Assembly (NCBI GenBank): GCA_028694215.1 | Contig: JAQUTW010000017.1 | Coordinates: 1-47,739, forward strand | Origin: Paludibacteraceae bacterium | GTDB taxonomy: Bacteria > Bacteroidota > Bacteroidia > Bacteroidales > Paludibacteraceae | Direction: 5' to 3' | DNA: 47,739 bases | In this document: in pieces, positions 25,861 to 35,100 of the stretch | Layout of the letters: each line of letters opens with the position of its first letter | Position numbering within the stretch: the stretch's first letter is position 1 | Program-made: the position numbers and the translations under genes | The notes under the pieces: generated by a model | Told to the model about the DNA's origin: nothing | The model's database searches: none | What the model saw: only the letters and a program-made list of their open reading frames with translations

Positions 25861-28539
25861 CTATTCTACCACTATAATTCCTTGCGTATATTCCATACCC
25901 CAGTAACTCGCAGGATTTAATAAGCGACCTCCTATTTTAACATTATCTTTAAAAATGCCATTCATTACCTCAATCCAATACAAATGATCATCAGGAGAAA
26001 TATATAAACTTCCCATAACACGTAAATCCGAATTGCATGTGCATAATTGTTTTCCGTTTTTATAACAAACGCCGGCTTTAAAATAATAAATACTTCCGTT
26101 TGCTATCTTAATTCCTTTAACTGCTCCATCTACAATGTACATTAACGTTTCGTCTCGGTAAATACGTGATTTTTTAGTGCTTGAATTATATAAGCCCACG
26201 TATGGGATATTGTCTTTTACAGTGAAACAATAAATGGAACTAAAGCTGTTGGAATCTTTAAGAACAACCGTTTCCCATAATCCGGAGTTGTTATAGATTT
26301 TTAGAGTACGTTTCTTGTTGTCTGAGTCATAAGTGTTTCCTTCAAGGTAATATAAATTTCCTTTATCAAAACTGCTTTTTGATGTCGTTGATTTATATGC
26401 AGAAAGAGTTGCCAGCAAAGTAGTGTTTTTATAAAATTTACCGGTAGTTAAATCCAATGTATAAACATTATTATTATAATATCCTGCGCAGAAATTATCG
26501 TTTTCTAATTCGAAGAATTGTGCCCCGTTTTTATAATAAGTGCGATTTACGCTATAACACAGATTATTTGCATCACCAAAAAACCGATTTATATAAGTAG
26601 TTGAGTAAAGTTGCACACAATTACCTGCAAAAACGCCGTTATAATTATCGAGATTGTAGCTATAAGCCGAATAGATTTTTCGTGTGTCCACATTTACCGT
26701 CAGCGTTGTTGTTACGTTACTGCCATCGGCGGCTTTGGCGGTAATGGTAGCCTGTCCGGCGGCTTTAGCCGTAATTTTTCCGGTGCTTGTTATGGAAACT
26801 ACCGAAGAGTTGGAAGTTGACCAAGTCAGTGTTTTGTTGGAAGCATTGGTAGGTGTCACGGTTACCGGTAGTTCGTAACTATCGCCAATGTTTATCAGAC
26901 ACGGTTGTCGGCAGCTTATGGCTAATGCCGTAATTTTATGGAAGGTTACCGTTACCGCACAAGTTGCTTTTTTGCCCGATCCGTCATTGGCTGTGGCGGT
27001 AATGGTTGCTGTACCGCTGTTTATGCCGGTTACCTCACCCGTAGTGGCATCTACGGAAGCCACGGAAGAGTTGCTGCTGCTCCATTTTACCGTTTTATCG
27101 GAGGCATTGCTTGGCAAAACCGTTGCCGTAAGCGTTTCAGAAGTGTTCGCTCCCAAATCCAAAGTGGCAGGCGTTATGGAAACGGAAGTTACCAAAACAG
27201 GCTTAACTGTTAACGTGCAGCTGCCTTTTATGCCGTTGTTGGCAGTAGCGGTAATGGTTGCCGTACCAACTGTTTTTGCAGACACCACACCTGCATTGCT
27301 TACGGTGGCAACTGCCGGCGTACTGCTTGTCCATGTTACCGTTTTGCTGCCTGCATCTTCAGGAAGCACCGTAGCTTTCAAAGTGGTATCTTTTCCCGTA
27401 AACATCGAAACGGTTGCGGGAGTTATCGTTACCGAAGTAACAGGAGGCAGTGCTATTGTAATTTCACATTCGGCATAAACAGCAGGCACTTTTTTGCTTG
27501 TGGCACGTATTTTTACTACGTTTTTGGCAAGACCTGTTACCAAACCGCTTTCCGAAACGGTGGCAATCTTTTCGTCTGCCGAACTCCAAATAAAAGTTTT
27601 CATGCTGTCTTCCAACAATTCAGGCAAAACTTCTGCTTTCAGTTGCAATGTGCCGCCTATGTTTGCTATGTAACCACTCGCCGGAGTAATGACCACACTT
27701 TTTGGAGCCACAGGAACAATGGTAACCACACAGGTGGCTTTCTTCTCCGGATTTTCGTCGGAAAAAACGGTAATGGTTGCCGTACCGGAAGCTTTTGCCG
27801 TAATAATACCTTTATCATCTACCGACAAGAAACTTGGTTTGTTACTACTCCATGTTACCGTTTTGGTGGTGGCATTGGCGGGTAAAACGGTTGCTTTAAG
27901 CGTGTCAATATCGCCAACCATCAAAGTCAAAGTCGATTTGGAGAGTTTTACACCTGTAACAAAAACACGTTCCTTGATAACGGTCAGCACACATTTGCCT
28001 GTTTTGGAGTCGCCTTTGGCAGAGATAACGGTTTCGCCTACGGCTACGGCAGTTACCGTTCCGGTACTGCTGCCGACTGTGGCAACAGCTGTATTTTCGC
28101 TGCTCCATTTTATGGTAGTTACGTCCTGAAGTTCACTTGGGGTAATTTTGGCTTTCAGTTTAGATGTTTCGCCAATGGCTAAGGTCAGACTATCGGGACG
28201 AACGGATATTTTTGTAACACCGCCTACCAATACTTCACACGTGGCATTTTTGCCACCTGCACTGGCTACTATCTGTACATTACCGTCGGCTACTGCCGTT
28301 ACCACTCCCGAAGAGCTTACTGTTGCCACTTCTATGTTCGAACTTGCCCAGGTTACAGCCGCTTTGCTGTTACTTGGCGTAATGGTGGCAGTGAGCGTTG
28401 CCGTTTCGCCGGCTTTCAGCGTCAGCGATGTTTCACTCAAAGCAAGGCTTTCTACATTGCCTTCTTCTTTACACATGGTCAGCATCAGCACCGCTGCCAA
28501 CAAAAAAATGCCTGATAAAATTCTACGTGTTGTTTTCAT
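25861..28539 (-). CDS. Big2 (Ig-like) repeat lipoprotein with a beta-rich sensor-like C-terminal region
   Basis: An 892-residue surface lipoprotein (lipobox before Cys in VLMLTMCKEEG). Seven bacterial Ig-like group 2 domains of about 80 residues fill residues 28-605; each has the pattern LTLKAGETATLTATITPSN, then WSSSN.SVATV, G.VTA and GTATITA. The last 280 residues are different: short strand-rich segments such as LYYLEGNTYDSDNKKRTL, IYYFKAGVCYKNGKQL and HLYWIEVMNGIFKDN look like blades of a propeller-like domain with YKNG-type turns. Such domains often bind glycans or partner proteins; the ligand is unknown. The gene is probably the first of a two-gene unit with the M3 peptidase. Confidence 0.88.
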   Translation of the reverse strand: MKTTRRILSGIFLLAAVLMLTMCKEEGNVESLALSETSLTLKAGETATLTATITPSNSKAAVTWASSNIEVATVSSSGVVTAVADGNVQIVASAGGKNATCEVLVGGVTKISVRPDSLTLAIGETSKLKAKITPSELQDVTTIKWSSENTAVATVGSSTGTVTAVAVGETVISAKGDSKTGKCVLTVIKERVFVTGVKLSKSTLTLMVGDIDTLKATVLPANATTKTVTWSSNKPSFLSVDDKGIITAKASGTATITVFSDENPEKKATCVVTIVPVAPKSVVITPASGYIANIGGTLQLKAEVLPELLEDSMKTFIWSSADEKIATVSESGLVTGLAKNVVKIRATSKKVPAVYAECEITIALPPVTSVTITPATVSMFTGKDTTLKATVLPEDAGSKTVTWTSSTPAVATVSNAGVVSAKTVGTATITATANNGIKGSCTLTVKPVLVTSVSITPATLDLGANTSETLTATVLPSNASDKTVKWSSSNSSVASVDATTGEVTGINSGTATITATANDGSGKKATCAVTVTFHKITALAISCRQPCLINIGDSYELPVTVTPTNASNKTLTWSTSNSSVVSITSTGKITAKAAGQATITAKAADGSNVTTTLTVNVDTRKIYSAYSYNLDNYNGVFAGNCVQLYSTTYINRFFGDANNLCYSVNRTYYKNGAQFFELENDNFCAGYYNNNVYTLDLTTGKFYKNTTLLATLSAYKSTTSKSSFDKGNLYYLEGNTYDSDNKKRTLKIYNNSGLWETVVLKDSNSFSSIYCFTVKDNIPYVGLYNSSTKKSRIYRDETLMYIVDGAVKGIKIANGSIYYFKAGVCYKNGKQLCTCNSDLRVMGSLYISPDDHLYWIEVMNGIFKDNVKIGGRLLNPASYWGMEYTQGIIVVE

Positions 28540-28575
28540 AATTTATTGTTGTTTAATGAATTAATTTTAAATATG

Positions 28576-28583
28576 CAAAGAAA
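28576..28583 (-). promoter_or_regulatory. Promoter -7 box of the Big2 gene
   Basis: On the minus strand TTTCTTTG, one mismatch to TAnnTTTG, 36 bases before the start, in a very AT-rich leader. Confidence 0.35.
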
Positions 28584-28641
28584 CAAAATATTTTAAAACA
28601 AACAAATACGAGTTTTCTCGTAGATGTAAAATAAGAACTAC

Positions 28642-29712
28642 TTATTGCTTGATGTGTTTTAGCAAACCGTTGGCTAAACGCATAAATCCAAGATCGGTGA
28701 GATGCACGGCATCTACGGTTGCTTCATAGTCGTTACCTATTAAACCATCCGATTTTATGTAATGCACATTTTTGTAACCTTCTTTTTTTAGTTTGGTATA
28801 AACTTCTTTCCAAACCTGATGTTTTTCGGCTACATCGGTTGCCGATTTTTTATCGCGTAAAAAATGTGGGAAATAGATATTTTCGACCATGTAAACAGGA
28901 GTTTTTGGATGTACTTGTACCAAATTTTGCAAAAATCGGTAGGCAGAATCTTTCAAAATTTGTGCTGTACAGTTTGGTAAGCAGTCGATTACATATTTTG
29001 AGGCATCGATGGTTGCAATGGTTTGAGACATTACAAAATCCATGCGTGCATTTCCGCTAAAACCCAGATTTATTGTTTCGCAGTTGAGTTTCCGTCCAAT
29101 AATAGACGAGTAAACCATGCCCGGTCGCGAAGCGCACCCGCCTTGCGTAATGCTTGTGCCGTAAAAAACAATCGGTTTCTTGTCGGTTGTCGTTAAATCG
29201 GCTGCTTGAGGTTTTTGTATTACAGCCATAGAATCAATGCCAAATGCCAATTGCTCAACGCCGTCATACAAAGGCAGATAGGCTAAATATTCGTACATGG
29301 TTCCATCCATGTTGCGGATAAAAATATTTTGCGATTCTTTTTTTGTCGGCTTTGCCACACCAATAAATTTCCATTCTCCGTTATCAAGTGTATAAAGATC
29401 AATTCCACGAATTCCTGTTCCGGGCATGTGCGACATGTGAAAATCGTTCAATAAAGTCCATTTTGCACCAATACATTTGCTGTTTGTAGCAAAACGCACG
29501 GCTATTCCGGCAGAATTGAGTCCTAAATCCCAAACCGCTTGTCGTACATTACCTTTTAAATTTTTCGGTAAACGTGAATAATAGAGCTCCGTATCGGAGA
29601 ATCCTTTGTTGATAAGCATCAACTCACGTGCATCAACAAATTTAAGCGATGCAATATTTTGTCCTGTAACTGTCAGTGGAAGAAGCAGAAATAAGAAAAT
29701 CAGTTTTTTCAT
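28642..29712 (-). CDS. SGNH/GDSL hydrolase, secreted two-domain esterase
   Basis: A 356-residue exported protein (signal MKKLIFLFLLLPLTVTGQ). Residues about 25-165 form the N-terminal beta domain of SGNH hydrolases, with the signature GIRGIDLYTLDNGEWKFIG (GxDLY) and YEYLAYLPLYDGVE. The C-terminal SGNH hydrolase has block I GTSITQGG with nucleophile S187, GFSGNA (block II Gly/Asn), and DAVHLTDLG with the Asp/His pair. It probably deacetylates or de-esterifies a carbohydrate or other ester. No polysaccharide utilisation genes are adjacent, so the substrate is open. It has its own promoter. Confidence 0.92.
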   Translation of the reverse strand: MKKLIFLFLLLPLTVTGQNIASLKFVDARELMLINKGFSDTELYYSRLPKNLKGNVRQAVWDLGLNSAGIAVRFATNSKCIGAKWTLLNDFHMSHMPGTGIRGIDLYTLDNGEWKFIGVAKPTKKESQNIFIRNMDGTMYEYLAYLPLYDGVEQLAFGIDSMAVIQKPQAADLTTTDKKPIVFYGTSITQGGCASRPGMVYSSIIGRKLNCETINLGFSGNARMDFVMSQTIATIDASKYVIDCLPNCTAQILKDSAYRFLQNLVQVHPKTPVYMVENIYFPHFLRDKKSATDVAEKHQVWKEVYTKLKKEGYKNVHYIKSDGLIGNDYEATVDAVHLTDLGFMRLANGLLKHIKQ

Positions 29713-29732
29713 GGTCCTTTGAATTTAAAAAA

Positions 29733-29768
29733 TAACTTTGTAAGAAATTAAAATAACCAACAAAGTTA
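29733..29768. repeat. 9-bp inverted repeat, with facing -7-like boxes
   Basis: TAACTTTGT (29733-29741) and ACAAAGTTA (29760-29768) are exact reverse complements 18 bases apart. The right arm, read on the minus strand, is a perfect -7 box (TAACTTTG) for the SGNH gene, 49 bases before its start. The left arm is the same box pointing the other way. Confidence 0.6.
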
Positions 29769-29843
29769 CAAAAAAATGAGAAAGAATTAAAATTTGTTCA
29801 AAAAAAAGAAATAGAATGGACGGAGAGAGTATTTTCCTTCTTT

Positions 29844-31877
29844 TCATCGATTGTTTTTGTCGGTAGATTTTGCCTTTTGTGCATCTCTGAGTTCTTCCAA
29901 TTTTAATAGTTCGTCACGATATTGAGCAGCTTCGATGAATTCGAGATTTTTGGCAGCATTCAGCATTTGTTTACGTGTCTTTTCTATCGTTTTTTCCAAG
30001 TCGTTTGACGACATATAACGGATAACAGGATCGGCGGCAATGCTTGTGTGCTGGGGTTCAACATAATATTGTTTTCCCGTATTGGTTTTTAGGGCAGAAC
30101 CGACTGTTTTTATAATGGCATGTGGCGTTATATTATTTTCCATGTTGTATTTCAGTTGTTTCTCGCGACGTCGATTTGTCTCATCAATTGTCAGACGCAT
30201 ACTTTCTGTAATTTTATCCGCATACATAATGACTTTCCCGTTTAAATTTCGGGCGGCTCTTCCTGCCGTTTGAGTCAGCGAACGATGTGAACGCAAAAAG
30301 CCTTCTTTATCTGCGTCTAAAATGGCTACCAATGATACTTGCGGCAAATCCAAGCCTTCACGTAGTAAATTGACACCTATCAAAACATCATACATTCCTT
30401 TTTGCAGTCCGTCTAATATTTCCACCCTTTCCATCGTTTCTATGTCGGAATGAATGTAGGTGCTTCGTACATCCATTTTTTGCAGGTATTTATCCAATTC
30501 TTCCGCCATACGTTTGGTTAATGTCGTAACCAAAACGCGTTCGTCTTTTTCTGCACGCTGTGTAATTTCTTCTAATAAATCGTCTATCTGATTTAAACTC
30601 GGTCGTACTTCAATAATTGGATCAAGTAGTCCTGTAGGTCTGATAAGTTGTTCTACAACAACACCTTCCGACTTTTCTAATTCATAATCGGCTGGCGTGG
30701 CACTTACGTAAACAGCTTGTTTTACGAGCGACTCAAATTCTTCAAATTTTAAAGGGCGGTTGTCGCGGGCGGCCGGCAAACGAAATCCGTATTCGACCAA
30801 ATTATTTTTACGGGCGGCATCACCTCCATACATCGCCCGTACTTGTGGAATAGTCACGTGACTTTCGTCAATGACGGTCAAAAAATCTTTCGGGAAAAAA
30901 TCCAACAGACAAAAAGGACGAGTTCCCGGTTCACGCCCATCGAAATAGCGCGAATAATTTTCAATTCCGGAACAATAACCAACTTCACAAATCATTTCCA
31001 AATCGTAATTGACACGTTCTTCAAGACGTTTTGCTTCATAATTTTTGCCGACACTTTGTAGAAACTCTACTTGAAAAGCCAAGTCTGTTTTAATTTCTGT
31101 AACAGCCTGATTGATACGCTCTTTTGTAGTAACAAAAATGGTGGCAGGTGAGATGCTGTATTCATCGTGTTCTTCTACCACGTTTCCGGTGGCAGGATCT
31201 ATCGTTTCTATGGTTTCAATTTCGTCTCCCCAAAAAATAATTCTCAAGATGAAATCGGCATACGACAAAAAAACATCTATAGTTTCGCCCTTTACCCGAA
31301 AATTGCCGCGATTCAAATCTATTTCGTTTCTAACATATTGTGCGTCAATGAGTTGTCTCAGTAAAACATTGCGAACAAATTTCTGACCTTTTTTGATGGT
31401 GATGCGTCGTTCTTCAAAATCGCCGGGATTGCCGATTCCGTATAAACAGGATACAGACGAAACCACAATAACATCTTTTCTTCCGGATAGTAGTGCAGAA
31501 GTTGCCGATAAGCGTAATTTGTCGATTTCATCGTTAATTGCCAAGTCTTTTTCAATGTAAGTGTCCGTTATTGGCAAGTAGGCTTCCGGTTGATAATAAT
31601 CATAATAAGAAACGAAATATTCTACCGCATTTTCCGGAAAGAAAGCTTTAAATTCACTATACAGTTGGGCGGCTAACGTTTTATTGTGGCTTAAAACAAG
31701 TGTCGGCTTGTTTATTTGTTCAATGACATTGGCGATGGTAAATGTTTTGCCGGATCCTGTTACTCCCAACAGAGTTTGAAAAGGGACATTGTTCTTAATG
31801 CCCTTTACCAGTTGCTGAATAGATTCCGGTTGGTCTCCTGTTGGAGAATAAGAGGATTTTAATTGAAAATCTGACAT
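29844..31877 (-). CDS. uvrB: Excinuclease ABC subunit B
   Basis: A 677-residue cytoplasmic helicase-like subunit of the UvrABC nucleotide excision repair complex. I chose ATG 31877 (MSDFQLKSSYSPTGDQP); the in-frame ATG at 31886 adds three residues and lies very near the expected transcription start. Motifs present are GVTGSGKTFTIANVI (Walker A), the YYDYYQPEAYLP beta-hairpin, the DEIDKLRLSATSALLSGR region, FLTVIDESHVTIPQ (Walker B), VYVSATP, and IGVNLLREGLDLPQVSLV with QTAGRAARN. The C-terminal UVR motif (NLEFIEAAQYRDELLKLEELRD) that contacts UvrC or UvrA is present, split as LEFIEAAQYRDELLKLEEL. The protein is complete. Confidence 0.97.
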   Translation of the reverse strand: MSDFQLKSSYSPTGDQPESIQQLVKGIKNNVPFQTLLGVTGSGKTFTIANVIEQINKPTLVLSHNKTLAAQLYSEFKAFFPENAVEYFVSYYDYYQPEAYLPITDTYIEKDLAINDEIDKLRLSATSALLSGRKDVIVVSSVSCLYGIGNPGDFEERRITIKKGQKFVRNVLLRQLIDAQYVRNEIDLNRGNFRVKGETIDVFLSYADFILRIIFWGDEIETIETIDPATGNVVEEHDEYSISPATIFVTTKERINQAVTEIKTDLAFQVEFLQSVGKNYEAKRLEERVNYDLEMICEVGYCSGIENYSRYFDGREPGTRPFCLLDFFPKDFLTVIDESHVTIPQVRAMYGGDAARKNNLVEYGFRLPAARDNRPLKFEEFESLVKQAVYVSATPADYELEKSEGVVVEQLIRPTGLLDPIIEVRPSLNQIDDLLEEITQRAEKDERVLVTTLTKRMAEELDKYLQKMDVRSTYIHSDIETMERVEILDGLQKGMYDVLIGVNLLREGLDLPQVSLVAILDADKEGFLRSHRSLTQTAGRAARNLNGKVIMYADKITESMRLTIDETNRRREKQLKYNMENNITPHAIIKTVGSALKTNTGKQYYVEPQHTSIAADPVIRYMSSNDLEKTIEKTRKQMLNAAKNLEFIEAAQYRDELLKLEELRDAQKAKSTDKNNR

Positions 31878-31898
31878 TTTATGCAATCAAAGTTTGCA

Positions 31899-31906
31899 CA
31901 AAAATA
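31899..31906 (-). promoter_or_regulatory. uvrB promoter, -7 box
   Basis: TATTTTTG on the minus strand matches TAnnTTTG. It lies 21 bases before the ATG at 31877. Confidence 0.45.
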
Positions 31907-31974
31907 CAACATTTTTGATAGAAAAGGCATAGTTTACGATATAACTTCAAAAAATAAATTCTCGAAAAAAGAAG

Positions 31975-32000
31975 AAAAATCATTGTTTTCAACGATTTTT
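31975..32000. other. Short hairpin in the divergent uvrB/giant-gene gap
   Basis: AAAAATC and GATTTTT flank a weaker inner stem (TTG/CAA). A T-run follows on the + strand. As it lies upstream of both divergent genes it may be only an AT-rich inverted repeat; no role is assigned. Confidence 0.25.
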
Positions 32001-32067
32001 TTTTCAACGCTGCCCATATACTTTAAAAAAAAGGGATAAAAAAGGATTTTTGAAAGAAAAAAAGCAT

Positions 32068-32075
32068 TATATTTG
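32068..32075 (+). promoter_or_regulatory. Giant-gene promoter, -7 box
   Basis: TATATTTG matches TAnnTTTG, 46 bases before the start of the 14.5-kb gene. A TTTG-like tract at 32049-32052 is a little close for a -33 box. Confidence 0.5.
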
Positions 32076-32121
32076 CCATTATATATGGTTATTATAGTTT
32101 TTACTCAAAAGCAAAAATATC

Positions 32122-35100
32122 ATGAAACGCGCATCTTTTAAACCCATCATCCTGATTTTAGGGTTAATTTTTAACCTTAATCTGTTTGGACAAACCATTA
32201 CAGTCGTCCCCTCCACGACGGTTTGTAAAGGTACGCAAGTAACGCTCACCATCAATGGTGCAATCAATTGGAAATGGGACGATGGAACAACTTCTCCCAA
32301 CTATATAAAAACTGTTAACAGCAGTTTAGACGTTACTGTTGAACTTTTCGACGAAAATTGGATAAAAACCGGTGAATTACAGCAACACATCGATGTTTAT
32401 GCCGACCCATTTGCCGACATTACGGGTAATCTTTCGATATGTAGTAGTGAATCAACTACACTAACAGCAGTAGGAACCGGCAACTACTTATGGAGCAACA
32501 ATTCGACAGAAAGTAGTATTACCGTAAATCCTTCGGTAACAACGCAATATTGGATGGAATTGACTGACGGAAACGGTTGTAAAAAGCGCGTTTACAAAAC
32601 CGTAACTGTACAAGAAAATCCAAGTGGCACTATCAATGGTCCCACACAAGTATGCAAAGACGAATCTTTTACTCTGACCGCACCGGCAGGCGTATCGTGG
32701 AATTGGGAATCGGGAGCATCTACTTCACAAACGTTCACCCCCAACCCGCTACCGGGAATCGGCACCACAACCTACCACGTAGTAGTGAACAATGCTGCAA
32801 ATTGTAGCAAAGAATTTACACACACAATAACAGTTCATCCTTTTCCATCGGCAGTCATTACCGGAAAAAACAAAATTTGCCTCGGTGAAGAAACCACTTT
32901 AACTGCTCCTCCTGCTGATTCGTACCTATGGAGTACCAACGAAACAACACCTTCCATTACCGTATCACCCATAAGCACAATCGATTACACCGTTACAGTT
33001 ACAAAAAACGGTTGTACATCGCATGGGTTACAACGCGTAACGGTAAATCCTCTGCCCAATATTACCATTGATGCATTACCAAGTAATACCATTTGCCAAA
33101 GCGGAACAGTTACCCTTAACGTTTCTGCTCCTAATGCCGTTAGTTACACTTGGAACGACGGAACAACGGGCAATTCAAAAATTGTTATGCCAACTACCAC
33201 GACTGATTACACCGTTACAGTTGAAAATACAAACGGCTGTGTAGCCAGCAAAACAATTACCGTTCATGTATTGTCATTACCGACAGGCACTATCAGTGGC
33301 GAAAACAAAGTTTGCAAAGGAGAAACCATAACATTGACTGCACCGGCCGGTTCCGACTGGTACTGGAATTCGGGCGAAATAACACAAACCATTGATGTGT
33401 CACCCGCATCAAGTCAAACTTACACTGTAACATTAACTGCACCAAACGGCTGTACCTATACCACTGCTCCGCACAACGTTACTGTAGTGAACAAACCGGG
33501 CACAATCATTGCAGGAAACAACACCGTCTGCAAAGGCACTTCAACAACACTTACCGCACCTGAAGGACTGTCATGGATTTGGATGCACGGACCAAACACT
33601 CGCCAAGTCACAGTAACACCAAACGCAAGCACCACTTACACAGTTATTACCACATCGGCTGACGGATGTACTTCAGAAGCATCTATCAATGTAACTGTGA
33701 ACACCCCATCGACAATTTCAATTTCAGGACCAACGGCACCTATCTGTTCCGGAACACCTGTTACACTAACTGCCTCGGGAGCAAATACTTATGTTTGGAA
33801 TGGAGCAACTAGCGGAGAATCCATCACCGTAAATCCAACGACAACAACTAACTATACGGTTATTGGCACAGATGCCAACGGATGTGAAGGAACACAAACA
33901 ATTACCGTTAATGTACTGCCTGTTCCAACTGGAACAATTAATGGCGAAAACCAAGTTTGCAAAGGAGAAAGCTTAACACTGACCGCACCTGCAGGTTCCA
34001 ACTGGCAATGGAGTTCCGGCGAAACAACGCAAACCATTAATGTGTCACCCATATCAAGTCAAACCTACACTGTTACTCTGAAATCACTCAGTGGATGTAC
34101 TTATACTACCGCTCCGCACAATGTTACTGTAGTAAACAAACCCGGAACAATTATTACAGGAAACAATACCGTTTGCAGAGGCACTTCAACGACACTTATC
34201 GCACCTGAAGGACAATCGTGGAGTTGGGCACACGGACCAACCACACGCCAAGTCACAGTAACACCAAACGCAAGCACCACTTACACAGTTACTACCACAT
34301 CGGCTAACGGATGTACTTCAGAAGCATCTATTAATGTAACTGTGAACACCCCACCGACAATTTCAATTTCAGGACCGACAGCACCTATCTGTTCCGGAAC
34401 ACCTGTTACACTAACTGCCTCGGGAGCAAATACTTATGTTTGGAATGGAGCAACTAGCGGAGAATCCATCACCGTAAGTCCAACGACAACAACTAATTAT
34501 ACGGTAGTTGGCACAGATGCCAACGGATGTGAAGGAACACAAACAATTACTGTTAACGTACTATCCGTTCCTACGGGAACAATTAGCGGAGCAAATAGTG
34601 TCTGCAAAGGAGATGCCATAACACTTACCGCTCCGGCAGGTTCTAATTGGCAATGGAGTTCGGGCGAAACAACACAATCCATTAACATATCGCCAACATC
34701 GAATCAAACCTACACTGTAACATTAACTGCACCAAATAATTGTACCTATACTACAGCCTCACACACCGTTACTGTTAACAACAAACCCGGAACAACTATT
34801 ACAGGAAACAATGTTATCTGCAAAGGTTCTTCGGCCATACTCACCGCACCCGAAGGAGAATCGTGGAGCTGGGCACACGGACCAACCACACGCCAAGTCA
34901 CAGTAACACCAAACGCAAGCACCACTTACACAGTTACTACCACATCGGCTAACGGATGCACTTCAAATGCCTCTATTGAGGTAACTGTGAACGCCTCACC
35001 GACTATTTCAATTTCAGGACCGACAGCACCTATCTGTTCCGGAACAACCGTTACACTAACTGCCTCGGGAGCAAATACTTATGTTTGGAATGGATCAATT

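Noticed and set aside
26611-28564. Plus-strand frames opposite the Big2 gene, some with hydrophobic repeats
   Set aside because: They mirror the Ig-like repeats on the other strand and have no independent features.
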